From: Tateyamaria sp. Alg231-49
GTDB taxonomy: Bacteria; Pseudomonadota; Alphaproteobacteria; Rhodobacterales; Rhodobacteraceae
Reading direction: 5' to 3'
Assembly (NCBI RefSeq): GCF_900143535.1
Contig: NZ_FRFA01000009.1
Location: 1 to 64,000 of the forward strand
Length of the DNA: 64,000 nucleotides
Part shown: positions 26,101 to 34,542 of the stretch, piece by piece
How the letters are laid out: each line of letters opens with the position of its first letter
Numbering within the stretch: the first letter of the stretch is position 1
Notes under the pieces: generated by a model
What the model was told of the DNA's origin: nothing
Seen by the model: only the letters and a program-made list of their open reading frames with translations
Databases searched by the model: none
Made by a program: the position numbers and the translations under genes

Positions 26101-28548
26101 TCACGCCTTCACCCGCTCTGATTTCGGGTCATACATCGGTTTAAGCGACACCTCAGCCTTGACTCGCGTACCTGCCACGTCGATCTCGTAGTCTGACCCC
26201 AGAACATCCGCGACCGTCTGGCCCTTACACGGCACATAACCAAGACCCATCGCGGCTCCAAGGTGATGCCCATACCCGCCAGAGCTGAGGTAGCCCACGA
26301 TCTCGTTGTCCCGCACAATCGGTTCGTTGTGATAAAGCAGCGGCTCGGGGTCCGTCAGCTTGAATTGCACAAGGCGATTGTCCAGTCCTTCGTCCTTTTT
26401 TCGCAGAACGGCATCGCGCCCGATAAAGTCAGGTTTGTCCGTTTTGACGGCAAAGCCAAGACCCGCCTCAAGCACGTGATCCTCGCAGGTGATGTCGTGC
26501 CCAAAATGGCGGAACCCTTTTTCGATGCGGCAGGTGTCCATCATGTGCATCCCGCACATCCGCAGGTCCATGTCCTGCCCGGCCTCATGCAGAACCTCAA
26601 AGACATGCCCCGCCATATCCGCGCTGACATAGACCTCCCATCCCAACTCGCCCACATATGTCACACGGTGCACACGAGCATGGCCCATGCCAATCTCGAC
26701 GTCCTGCGCGGTGCCAAAGGGGTTAGTGTCGTTGGAAAAGTCATTCGGGCTGACAGCCTGCAACAGTTTGCGCGCGTTGGGGCCCATGACGGCCAGCACC
26801 CCCTCACCTGCGGTAACGTCCGTAATGACGACATTGAAATCACCCACATGGCGCTGCATCCATGTCTGATCGGCCAGCCGCGTCGCAGCAGGGGTGACCA
26901 CAAGATAGGCAAGCTCAGAGAGCCGGGTCACTGTCACATCTGCCTCGATCCCACCCCGATCGTTGAGGAACTGGGTGTAGACGATCTTGCCCGCTGGTAC
27001 GTCGTATTGCCCGCCACCAACATAGTTCATAAAGGCCATCGCGTCCGGGCCTTCGACCCGGATTTTTCCGAAAGACGACATGTCGTACATGCCAACATTC
27101 TCGCGCACTGCCTTGTGTTCCTGTGCGACGTTGCCAAAGAAGTTCTGGCGTTTCCACGAGTATTCGTAGTCAGCATTTTGCCCCGGATTGGCGAACCAGT
27201 TGGCCCGTTCCCATCCTGACAATTCACCCATGACCGCACCCCGTTCGATCAGGTGGTGATGGAAGGGCGTGCGACGCACACCGCGTGCCGTGGCCTTTTG
27301 TCGATAGGGGAAATGGTCTGCGTAAAGCAGGCCAAGCGTTTCAGTCGACCGTTCTGCAAGGTATGTTTTGTTGCCCTGAAATGGCTGCATCCGGGTAATA
27401 TCAACGTCGCCCAGGTCAAAGGGCTTTTGCCCATCTTCCATCCACTGCGCCAGCGCCATACCTGCGCCACCCGCCGATTGGATGCCGATGGAGTTAAAGC
27501 CGCAGGCAACCCAGACATTGTCCATCTCGGGCGCGAGGCCAAGGTGGTAGGCATCGTCCGGCGTGAAGGACTCCGGCCCGTTGAAGAAGGTGTGAATGCC
27601 CGCCTCGGCCAACATTGGCATGCGGTTCACCGCCGCCTCAAGGATCGGTTCAAAGTGGTCGAAGTCCTCGGGCAGTTGATCGAATTCAAAATCGCGTGGG
27701 ATACCGTCCACGGCCCACGGTTTAGCGTTGGGTTCAAACGCACCCAGCAGCATCTTGCCAGCGTCTTCCTTGTAGTAGGCGCATTCGTCCGGCACCCGCA
27801 GCACAGGTAGTTGGGTGAGTCCCGAAATGGCTTCGGTCACAATGTAGAAGTGTTCGCAGGCTTGAAGCGGTACGTTCACGCCTGCCATGCGGCCAACTTC
27901 ATGGCCCCACATGCCCGCGCAGTTGACAACATGATCGCAAGCGATGTGGCCGCTTGTGCCATCCTCACCCTGCCAGTCGACGCCCGTGATGCGCCGCCCG
28001 TCTTTGGTCAGCCCGGTGACCGCCGTGCGTTCCTGCACCCGCGCTCCGCCTTGCCGCGCTCCCTTTGCCAGTGCCAGCGCGATGTTGGCCGGATCGCCCT
28101 GCCCATCCAGCGGCAGGTAAACGCCGCCCGTGACATCTTCGATATTGAGGTGTTCGTAGCGGGCTTTGATCTCGGCCGCCGAGGCTTCTTCGACCTCGAC
28201 CCCAAAGGCCCGCGCCATGCCGGCCTGCCGGTGCAATTCCTCCAGCCGTTCCTCCGTGAGGGCCGCTGTGATCGACCCCACCCGTTTGAACCCGGTGGCC
28301 ACGCCGGTTTCGGCCTCAAGGTTTCCGTAGAGTTCCTGACTGTACTTGGCGAGCTTGGTCATGTTGGCCGTGGCGCGCAGCTGCGCGATCAACCCGGCTG
28401 CGTGCCACGTGGTGCCAGAGGTAAGCTGTTTGCGTTCCAACAGCACAACGTCCTTCCAGCCCAGTTTGGTCAGGTGGTAAGCGACAGAACAACCGATGAC
28501 GCCACCGCCGATGATGACGACGCGAGCGTGGGAAGGCAGATCAGGCAT
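26101..28548 (-). CDS. Sarcosine dehydrogenase-like flavoprotein (FAD oxidoreductase + GcvT domains)
   Basis: An 815-residue enzyme with an N-terminal DAO-type FAD domain (VVIIGGGVIGCSVAYHL, residues 10-26), a FAO central domain and a C-terminal GcvT/aminomethyltransferase-like folate domain (about 430-800). The histidine in TSGTTWHAAGL (about 42-52) matches the residue that covalently carries FAD in sarcosine and dimethylglycine dehydrogenases; the TSGTTWH form is closer to sarcosine dehydrogenase. It should demethylate sarcosine or a related N-methyl compound, passing the C1 unit to tetrahydrofolate. It lies 12 nt after the homocysteine methyltransferase gene. The exact substrate is inferred. 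Confidence 0.83.
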   Translation of the reverse strand: MPDLPSHARVVIIGGGVIGCSVAYHLTKLGWKDVVLLERKQLTSGTTWHAAGLIAQLRATANMTKLAKYSQELYGNLEAETGVATGFKRVGSITAALTEERLEELHRQAGMARAFGVEVEEASAAEIKARYEHLNIEDVTGGVYLPLDGQGDPANIALALAKGARQGGARVQERTAVTGLTKDGRRITGVDWQGEDGTSGHIACDHVVNCAGMWGHEVGRMAGVNVPLQACEHFYIVTEAISGLTQLPVLRVPDECAYYKEDAGKMLLGAFEPNAKPWAVDGIPRDFEFDQLPEDFDHFEPILEAAVNRMPMLAEAGIHTFFNGPESFTPDDAYHLGLAPEMDNVWVACGFNSIGIQSAGGAGMALAQWMEDGQKPFDLGDVDITRMQPFQGNKTYLAERSTETLGLLYADHFPYRQKATARGVRRTPFHHHLIERGAVMGELSGWERANWFANPGQNADYEYSWKRQNFFGNVAQEHKAVRENVGMYDMSSFGKIRVEGPDAMAFMNYVGGGQYDVPAGKIVYTQFLNDRGGIEADVTVTRLSELAYLVVTPAATRLADQTWMQRHVGDFNVVITDVTAGEGVLAVMGPNARKLLQAVSPNDFSNDTNPFGTAQDVEIGMGHARVHRVTYVGELGWEVYVSADMAGHVFEVLHEAGQDMDLRMCGMHMMDTCRIEKGFRHFGHDITCEDHVLEAGLGFAVKTDKPDFIGRDAVLRKKDEGLDNRLVQFKLTDPEPLLYHNEPIVRDNEIVGYLSSGGYGHHLGAAMGLGYVPCKGQTVADVLGSDYEIDVAGTRVKAEVSLKPMYDPKSERVKA

Positions 28549-28560
28549 GACGCGGTTCCT

Positions 28561-29454
28561 TTAAACGATGGTGTGCCCCGCCGCGCGCAGGCGTCGGGCA
28601 ATTTCGGCAATGTGGGTCGGGCTAACTTCGCAACAGCCCCCAACGATGGTCGCGCCCATGTCGATCCAAGTCATGACATGATCGGCGTAGGCTTCGGGCG
28701 CGAAGTCATGGCGCAGGGTGAGCGCATCAACAGTCGGCTTCTCCTCCAAAAATCCTTCGGAGATTTGGACAAAGCCGTTGGCATAGGCGCCGAAGGGGAG
28801 AGCTGTGTGCTTGATCTTGTCGAGCGCTGTGGTGATCGCCTCGGGTGCAGAGCAGTTGATCAGGAGAGCCGCCGCGCCGCTTTCGGCAATGGGCAAAACG
28901 TCTGCGACGGGCTCACCAGAGCGAAGGACGTTCCCGTCCTGATCATCGACGGTCATGGCAAGCCAGACAGGCTTTCCAGTTGTTCGGGCTGCGGCCAGAA
29001 CGTCACGAGCGTGAGCAAGCGAGGACACGGTTTCGCACAGGATGAAATCGCAGCGTTCACCCAGATGGTCCGCGACTTCGGTGAACAAAGCGACCGCCTC
29101 ATCCGACGCCGGATGCAAGTCGGGTCGATAGCTGGCACCAAGCGGGCCGATGGCCCCAGCCACACGGCCTGAACCGTGTTGGGCACGCGCCGTTGACGCT
29201 TCGTTCAGCGCGCGGGCGAAAAGGTCGGGCAGTTGCCCCTCGAGCGGAGTGTCTGCGACCCGGTCACGGTGCAAGGCATAGGTGTTGGCGGTGGCGATCG
29301 TGGCCCCGGCGGCAAAGAAATCCGCATGAATTGCCTGAACGAGACCCGGGTGGTCCTGCATCACTTGCGTGGACCATAGAGGTGTCGGGATGTCGCCAGA
29401 GCGGCGGACAAGTTCCTGCCCCATGCCGCCGTCCAGAAGGGTGATGTCTGTCAT
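28561..29454 (-). CDS. Homocysteine S-methyltransferase family protein (betaine-homocysteine methyltransferase-like)
   Basis: A 297-residue TIM-barrel methyltransferase. The N-terminal LLDGGMGQELVRR (residues 5-17) and the zinc-binding cysteines, one in LLINCSAPEAI (about 203) and a pair in VGGCCEVSP (near 270), are those of the Hcy-methyltransferase domain shared by BHMT and MmuM. Its place between two methylglycine dehydrogenase-like genes argues for glycine betaine as methyl donor, giving dimethylglycine and methionine. S-methylmethionine is the main alternative donor. It starts 4 nt after the cupin gene ends. Confidence 0.85.
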   Translation of the reverse strand: MTDITLLDGGMGQELVRRSGDIPTPLWSTQVMQDHPGLVQAIHADFFAAGATIATANTYALHRDRVADTPLEGQLPDLFARALNEASTARAQHGSGRVAGAIGPLGASYRPDLHPASDEAVALFTEVADHLGERCDFILCETVSSLAHARDVLAAARTTGKPVWLAMTVDDQDGNVLRSGEPVADVLPIAESGAAALLINCSAPEAITTALDKIKHTALPFGAYANGFVQISEGFLEEKPTVDALTLRHDFAPEAYADHVMTWIDMGATIVGGCCEVSPTHIAEIARRLRAAGHTIV

Positions 29455-29458
29455 GTCT

Positions 29459-29923
29459 TCAGTCCTCGGGATGGGGCGGGACAGGGCCCATGGGCACGAT
29501 GTCGTACTTTGCGTTCAGGGCATCCATCTTTGCACTGTCGGCAAAGTCGGCCTCGGACATCTGCGCCATCTCGGCCAGAAATCCGTCAAAGCCGGAGGGT
29601 TGGTAGATCATCAGCATGCGGGCCGGACCACCTGCACTGCGGCAGGCATGTGGCAGGCCCGGCGGCACGTGCAACGTCGTGCCCGCAACCGCCTTGTGCC
29701 ACGTGCCATCGACGTAGAAATCGACCGCACCTTCGAGGATGTAAAACGTCTCTGCATGGGTGTCGTGCCGGTGCAGTCCAAGGGCAAAGCTGGCCTTGAG
29801 ATTGTCTTCCATCAACGTGTAGGCGCCGCCTGTATCAGCGGCGGACACCTTCACAAACGTGTGGTCATTCTCCCACTGATAGTTGGTACCGGTGCCCGGC
29901 GGCAGGATGGAAGCCTTGGTCAT
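29459..29923 (-). CDS. Cupin domain-containing protein
   Basis: A 154-residue single-domain cupin. The first motif carries LHRHDTHAETFYILEG (about residues 49-64), with histidines and a glutamate arranged to bind a metal. The second motif is VPPGLPHACRS (about 84-94). Its role in the operon is not known; it could be a small dioxygenase, isomerase or ligand-binding protein. The start at 29923 overlaps the stop of the dimethylglycine dehydrogenase-like gene (ATGA), showing translational coupling; a longer frame is inside that gene. Confidence 0.75.
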   Translation of the reverse strand: MTKASILPPGTGTNYQWENDHTFVKVSAADTGGAYTLMEDNLKASFALGLHRHDTHAETFYILEGAVDFYVDGTWHKAVAGTTLHVPPGLPHACRSAGGPARMLMIYQPSGFDGFLAEMAQMSEADFADSAKMDALNAKYDIVPMGPVPPHPED

Positions 29924-32367
29924 GCCCGCAGCCGTTCGTTTTCCGGATCCCAAAGCGGAACGTCTGGCTGCACAGTCGCTTTGCACCGTTTGCCATAGAT
30001 TTCGACTTCAAGCGTTTGGCCCGGCGTCGCCAGTTCGGTTTTCACCACACCCAACGCCACGGACGCCCCGATACGGTAGCCCCAGGCACCTGACGTGGTT
30101 TCCCCCACAACGGTGTCCCCGTCCCAAATCGTCGACATGTAAGGCGCGTCTTGATCACCTGCGTCCACCAGCAACGTCACGAACCGCTTTTTCGATCCCT
30201 GCTGCTTTTCGTTCATCAAGGCCGCCTTGCCGGGGAAATCCTGTGGCTTGTCGAGTTTGACAAACCGGTCGAGCCCACCCTCAAACAAGGTGTAGTCGGT
30301 CGACAGATCGCCCTTCCACGCGCGGTACCCTTTTTCGATACGCAGCGCATTGAGGGCATACATGCCAAAGGGGATGGCCCCCGCACCACGCACCGCCGCG
30401 TAAAGCGCGGGGATATCGGCGTTCTTGGCGTGGATCTCCCACCCCAGTTCGCCCGCAAAGCTGACGCGCGCCAACATGCAAGGCACGCCCGCAACCGTTG
30501 CAAGCTGGTGGCTGAGCCACGTCGCCCGCAGGTCCGCATCCGTACCCATCGCCTGAAACGCGTTGCGTGAATCCGGACCACACACGATCAGAGTGCTGAA
30601 TTCTTCCGTGTGATCGGTCAGGCTCAACCCCTCGGGCAGGCCTGCCTTCAACACTTCGAAATCATGCCATTGCGCATTGGCCGCTGTGATCAGGGTAAAG
30701 TCATCCTCGTCGTGCCGGATCAGCGACATCTCAGTCAGGATGCGGCCACGGCTGTCTGCAAAGTAACCGAGGTTCATACGCCCTGCTTTGGGCAAACCGC
30801 CTGTAATGCGGCCACGCAAATATTCTGCGGCCCCCGCGCCCGTCAGTTTGAAACGGGAGAATCCGGGCAGGTCCAGAACGCCAACCTTGTCGCGCACAGC
30901 TTCGCATTCTTCTTTGACCCGAATGGTCCACGGCCCCTTACGGTTCCATGTTTCTGTCGCCTCAAGCGAGGTGTCGTCCCCGTCCTTGGCGAACCAATTG
31001 GCCCGTTCCCATCCGTTGTAGGCCCCCATGACACCGCCCTGCTCAAGGATCGTTTCATGCACGGGCGACAGTTTCTTGTCGCGCCCAGCTGGCCATTCGT
31101 GATGCGGGAAGTGCATGGCGTATTCGTGCCCGTATGTTTCCAGCGCTTTCTGCAGGGAATAGTCGTGATCGGCGTAGCCGGTATAACGGCGTGGATCGAC
31201 GGCCCACATGTCCCACTCGGTTTCGCCGTGCATGATCCACTCCGACAGGACCTTGCCCGCACCGCCTCCTTGGGCGATCCCAAAGGTAAAGCAGTGCCCT
31301 TCGAACGCGTTTTTGACGCCCGGCATTGGCCCAAGCAGTGGTAGCCCATCGGGTGCGTATGGAATCGGTCCGTTGATGTTGCGGCCGACGCCAGCGGTGC
31401 CAAGGGCAGGAACGCGCTCCATCGCGTCTTCGATGTAGAACTCCAACCGCTCCAGATCGTCGGGGTAGAGCTGGAATGAGAAGTCTTCGGGCATCAGATC
31501 GTCAGGTGTGATCCAGTGCGCTTTGCAGTTGCGCTCGTATGGGCCGAGGTTCAGGCCGTTCTTGTCCTGACGCAGGTAGTAGCTGATGTCGACATCGCGG
31601 ATGATGGGCAGTTTGCGCCCGTTTTCCTTTGTCCATGCGGCGACTTCAGGAATTTCGTCCGTCAGGAAGTACTGGTGGGACATGACCACCATCGGCACGG
31701 TACGCCCGCCGAAGGGTTTGAACATCTCGCCCACGCGCTGTGCGTAGTAGCCCGCACAGTTCACGACGAACTCGCAGCGGATGTCGCCCTTGTCCGTCTT
31801 CACAATCCACTCGTCCCCGTCCTTGTCGATGCCTGTGGCTGGGCAGAACCGTTCGATCCGCGCACCTGCGTCGCGTGCGCCCTTGGCCATGGCTTGGGTC
31901 AGCTGGGCTGGGTCAATGTCGCCGTCCAACGGGTCCCACATGCCACCTGCAAGCTCGTGCGTTTCCATGAAGGGATGGTGTTCTTTCATCTCGTCAGGCG
32001 TCAGGATCGGCATCTCAAGGCCCTGATAACGGCCCATGCCTGCGACCCGCTCGAACTCCTGCATCCGCTCTTTGGAATGTGCCAGACGCAGGGACCCTGT
32101 GACGTGGTAGTTCATCGGATAGTCCACGTCCGTCGCCAGCGTCCGGTACATTTCCAGCCCGTAGCGCTGCATATTCAGGATCGCCCAGGAGCCCGAAAAG
32201 TTCGGGCAGTTGCCCGCAGCGTGCCATGTTGAACCTGCCGTCAGTTCGTTCTTTTCCAGCAGAACGCAGTCTTTCCAGCCCGCTTTGGCCAGATGATAAA
32301 GGGTCGAGGTCCCGACAGCACCACCACCGATGATGACCACGCGGGCCGTTGTTGGAAAATCACTCAT
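29920..32367 (-). CDS. Dimethylglycine dehydrogenase-like flavoprotein (FAD oxidoreductase + GcvT domains)
   Basis: A second 815-residue member of the family, clearly distinct in sequence from its operon partner. The FAD motif VVIIGGGAVGTSTLYHL (residues 10-26) is followed by TAGSTWHAAGN (about 42-52), whose WH matches the flavinylated histidine of dimethylglycine dehydrogenase. The C-terminal half is a GcvT-like folate domain (about 420-805). It should oxidise dimethylglycine to sarcosine while transferring formaldehyde-level carbon to tetrahydrofolate. It lies 2 nt after the GFA gene. Substrate assignment rests on the motif and on the neighbouring methyltransferase and sarcosine dehydrogenase-like genes. 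Confidence 0.83.
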   Translation of the reverse strand: MSDFPTTARVVIIGGGAVGTSTLYHLAKAGWKDCVLLEKNELTAGSTWHAAGNCPNFSGSWAILNMQRYGLEMYRTLATDVDYPMNYHVTGSLRLAHSKERMQEFERVAGMGRYQGLEMPILTPDEMKEHHPFMETHELAGGMWDPLDGDIDPAQLTQAMAKGARDAGARIERFCPATGIDKDGDEWIVKTDKGDIRCEFVVNCAGYYAQRVGEMFKPFGGRTVPMVVMSHQYFLTDEIPEVAAWTKENGRKLPIIRDVDISYYLRQDKNGLNLGPYERNCKAHWITPDDLMPEDFSFQLYPDDLERLEFYIEDAMERVPALGTAGVGRNINGPIPYAPDGLPLLGPMPGVKNAFEGHCFTFGIAQGGGAGKVLSEWIMHGETEWDMWAVDPRRYTGYADHDYSLQKALETYGHEYAMHFPHHEWPAGRDKKLSPVHETILEQGGVMGAYNGWERANWFAKDGDDTSLEATETWNRKGPWTIRVKEECEAVRDKVGVLDLPGFSRFKLTGAGAAEYLRGRITGGLPKAGRMNLGYFADSRGRILTEMSLIRHDEDDFTLITAANAQWHDFEVLKAGLPEGLSLTDHTEEFSTLIVCGPDSRNAFQAMGTDADLRATWLSHQLATVAGVPCMLARVSFAGELGWEIHAKNADIPALYAAVRGAGAIPFGMYALNALRIEKGYRAWKGDLSTDYTLFEGGLDRFVKLDKPQDFPGKAALMNEKQQGSKKRFVTLLVDAGDQDAPYMSTIWDGDTVVGETTSGAWGYRIGASVALGVVKTELATPGQTLEVEIYGKRCKATVQPDVPLWDPENERLRA

Positions 32368-32369
32368 GC

Positions 32370-32741
32370 TCAGTTCTCCCGTTGCGGAACATCGTCCGCG
32401 ATGTCGTAATAATCGCCCTTATCGGCAGTGAAGATATGGCGTTCCAGCCGGATGCCCGATGGCCCGTCGATCAGACCCATCGAAAAACTAATCTTGGGTT
32501 CGCTGTCCATTTTCCAGAACAGAAACGACCCGCAGGTAGGGCAAAACCCCCGACGTGCAACGTCGCTGGAGGCATACCAGCGCACCTCGCCTTGTGTTGT
32601 CAGGTCTTCGTCAGCGACCAGGCCAGACGCCCAATGATGGCCGGACTGTTTGCGGCACTGGGTGCAATGGCATGCACTGGCTCGGATCACGTTTTTGACC
32701 GTAAAGGTCACCGCGCGGCAATTGCAGCTTCCCTTCAGCAT
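32370..32741 (-). CDS. GFA family (glutathione-dependent formaldehyde-activating) protein
   Basis: A 123-residue zinc protein. Cysteine motifs CNC (residues 6-8), CHCTQC (24-29) and CPTC (67-70) match the two zinc sites of the GFA/CENP-V fold, named for the enzyme that helps form S-hydroxymethylglutathione from formaldehyde. In an operon that releases formaldehyde from N-methyl groups this is a fitting partner, although many GFA proteins have no proven activity. The start overlaps the final base of the lysE stop (TAATG). A much longer frame running to 33347 is the shadow of the LysE gene. Confidence 0.82.
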   Translation of the reverse strand: MLKGSCNCRAVTFTVKNVIRASACHCTQCRKQSGHHWASGLVADEDLTTQGEVRWYASSDVARRGFCPTCGSFLFWKMDSEPKISFSMGLIDGPSGIRLERHIFTADKGDYYDIADDVPQREN

Positions 32742-33361
32742 TACGCCCGCCCCGGTGTGGCGGCGGTGCCAAGAAGGACGCCATAGATAACAAAGCATGC
32801 GGCCATGACGCGTCTCACCCAGACATTGAAAACGGCCCCTAAGGCTGCGCGCCCGATCCCTGCCCCAAGTGCGGTGAACCCGACATAACTGAGCGCGGTG
32901 ATGGTCAGCGCCGTTGGCACAATCAGCCCCATCTGATCCCAGACGGGCACGTCGGGCTGAACGAACTGCGAGAACGCTGCGAGGTAACCGGCCACGCTTT
33001 TGGGGTTGATCGTGGCAATGGCGAATGCGCGCAAATAGATGGATTTTCCCGAAGGGGCCACGAGTTTGGGCGGCTTGGTCGCATTCATCCACCCCCGAAT
33101 GCCAAGAAACACAAGGAAAGCGGCCCCGATCAACTTGGCCACCCAGAACGCAGTGGGCGAAGCGGCAATCAACGCCGTCACACCAAGCGCCGAAAGCAGC
33201 AAGAACAATGTGGCTTGAGTAAGGATCGCCAGCACGCCGATCAGAGAGCGGCGAAAACCGAGCGTCATCCCGTTTGTGATGCAGTTCACGGCATTTGGCC
33301 CCGGCGTGGTGACAAACACCACCCAGAACAGCGCAAATATGGCCCATCCCTCAAACGACAT
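32741..33361 (-). CDS. LysE family translocator
   Basis: A 206-residue inner-membrane exporter with about six hydrophobic helices. The early TTPGPNAVNCITNGMTLGFRR motif (about residues 18-38) is typical of LysE/RhtB amino acid exporters. In this operon it could export an amino acid or methylated amine formed during demethylation; the substrate is unknown. It overlaps the regulator gene upstream by one base (TGATG) and the GFA gene downstream by one base, so its translation is likely coupled to both. Confidence 0.87.
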   Translation of the reverse strand: MSFEGWAIFALFWVVFVTTPGPNAVNCITNGMTLGFRRSLIGVLAILTQATLFLLLSALGVTALIAASPTAFWVAKLIGAAFLVFLGIRGWMNATKPPKLVAPSGKSIYLRAFAIATINPKSVAGYLAAFSQFVQPDVPVWDQMGLIVPTALTITALSYVGFTALGAGIGRAALGAVFNVWVRRVMAACFVIYGVLLGTAATPGRA

Positions 33362-33933
33362 CAGTACACCGGCGGCGCAATGACCCAGATCGCAACGGCT
33401 GGGGTGTCATAGGGGTTCATCCAGCGAAACGCCTCGCCCCGGATGCGAAAACTGTCGCCGGGGTGCAGGGTGAAATGCTGTCCAGCGATATCCAGATCAA
33501 GGCGACCTGAGATCAGATAGCCAACCTCTTGAGTTGGCCTTGCGACCGGGGTTTCGATCTCGCTATGCGCCTCGAAGGTGGAGTGCACCATTTCGAAATC
33601 ATCCGTGAGGTCCGGAGAAAGTAATTCCTCGACCAGACCCGCGGTGCGTGAGCCAATTGGGCGGCGCGCGGTGCTGCGCACAACATACCCTTCCTCTTCT
33701 GCAGGGGCCGCGCCGCGCCGGAACAAGGTGGACACGGCAATGTCCAAGGTCGCTGCTATGTGACGCAAATCGGTAATTGAAGGCTCTGAAAGATCGCGCT
33801 CCACCTGACTGAGCCAACCGACCGAGCGCCCCAGAGCAGCCCCCATATCCTGTAGCGTCATTCCTCGCGCCTTGCGCAGGGCACGTAGGTCAGCCCCTAG
33901 GCTGGACGGGGAGGAGAGTTGGGTTTGCAGCAT
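33361..33933 (-). CDS. XRE-family regulator with C-terminal cupin domain
   Basis: A 190-residue cytoplasmic regulator. The helix-turn-helix covers about residues 12-66 (LRALRKARGMTLQDMGAALG, VGWLSQVERDLSEPS). The C-terminal cupin sensor (about 110-188) carries VGYLISGRLDLDIAG and HPGDSFRIRG. Related HTH-cupin proteins control amine, polyamine and amino acid catabolism. The gene heads the leftward operon and a perfect inverted repeat lies just upstream, so autoregulation is likely. The start at 33933 was preferred to 33957; the longer form would start inside the palindrome. Confidence 0.85.
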   Translation of the reverse strand: MLQTQLSSPSSLGADLRALRKARGMTLQDMGAALGRSVGWLSQVERDLSEPSITDLRHIAATLDIAVSTLFRRGAAPAEEEGYVVRSTARRPIGSRTAGLVEELLSPDLTDDFEMVHSTFEAHSEIETPVARPTQEVGYLISGRLDLDIAGQHFTLHPGDSFRIRGEAFRWMNPYDTPAVAIWVIAPPVY

Positions 33934-33938
33934 GATCT

Positions 33939-34004
33939 CGTGAAATTTTGGTTTCAAATTTCACGTAAAGTCAGAATCAGTGAAAAATCAAATGATTTTT
34001 TCAC
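33939..34004. promoter_or_regulatory. Inverted repeats ahead of the methylated-amine operon
   Basis: A perfect 10-bp inverted repeat, CGTGAAATTT (33939-33948) and AAATTTCACG (33956-33965), separated by seven bases, lies directly upstream of the XRE-cupin gene. A second AT-rich repeat, GTGAAAAATCA (33980-33990) and TGATTTTTTCAC (33993-34004), shares the TGAAA/TTTCA ends and overlaps the stop of the fRMsr gene. The first is a good candidate operator for the regulator. The second could be another operator or the end signal of the upstream gene. Confidence 0.6.
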
Positions 34005-34453
34005 ACAGCCCGAAATACGCCGGCAAGAATCTCGATCAAAGAGTCCGCGTCATCCCATGTGAAAGCGTCCTGTTGGTCACTGTCGATGTCAAAGACCGCA
34101 ATCAGGTCACCCGCGCCGTTTCGCACCGGCAGGACCAATTCAGAACGGGTCGATGAAGCACATGCAATATGTCCCGGAAAGGCATCGACATCCGCCACCA
34201 ACTGCACCTCGCCAGTCCGCGCCGCAGCCCCGCATACCCCGCGCGAAAAGGGTATTTGCAAGCAGCCGTGTCCGCCTTGATAGGGCCCGATCTTGAGCAT
34301 TTCGGGGCCAGTGACCCGGTAAAACCCGGTCCAGTCAAAACGTGTGTCGCTGTGATGCACTTCGCAAGCAACTGTTGCCATGAGTGCAACGGCGTCATCT
34401 TCGCCTTCGGTCAGAGCCGCAATGGTTTTGGCGAGGTCTGTGTAGTCGGGCAT
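34001..34453 (-). CDS. msrC: Free methionine-(R)-sulfoxide reductase (GAF domain, fRMsr)
   Basis: A 150-residue GAF-domain enzyme that reduces free L-methionine-(R)-sulfoxide. The three redox cysteines of this family are present: in GGHGCLQIPF (about residue 64), RGVCGAAA (about 74) and GHIACASSTRSELVLPV (about 98). This sets it apart from generic GAF sensors. Length matches the family (about 150-165). It is followed by the XRE-cupin gene on the same strand, but 67 nt and a palindromic region separate them, so it is probably a separate unit. Confidence 0.88.
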   Translation of the reverse strand: MPDYTDLAKTIAALTEGEDDAVALMATVACEVHHSDTRFDWTGFYRVTGPEMLKIGPYQGGHGCLQIPFSRGVCGAAARTGEVQLVADVDAFPGHIACASSTRSELVLPVRNGAGDLIAVFDIDSDQQDAFTWDDADSLIEILAGVFRAV

Positions 34454-34542
34454 GGTTTGTCTTTTTGGCTGAGCTCGGTTTGGGGGCTGTCTGCCCCCGG
34501 CGCTGGCGCGCCTCCCCCGAGGATTTTTTTAATCAGAGAAGG

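Noticed and set aside
27811-29172. Long rightward open frame of 453 codons
   Set aside because: It is antisense to the sarcosine dehydrogenase-like and homocysteine methyltransferase genes, whose motifs are clear; high-GC DNA often gives such shadow frames.
32370-33347. 325-codon reading of the GFA gene extending upstream
   Set aside because: The extra 5' part is a shadow of lysE; the ATG at 32741 overlaps the lysE stop and gives the family length.
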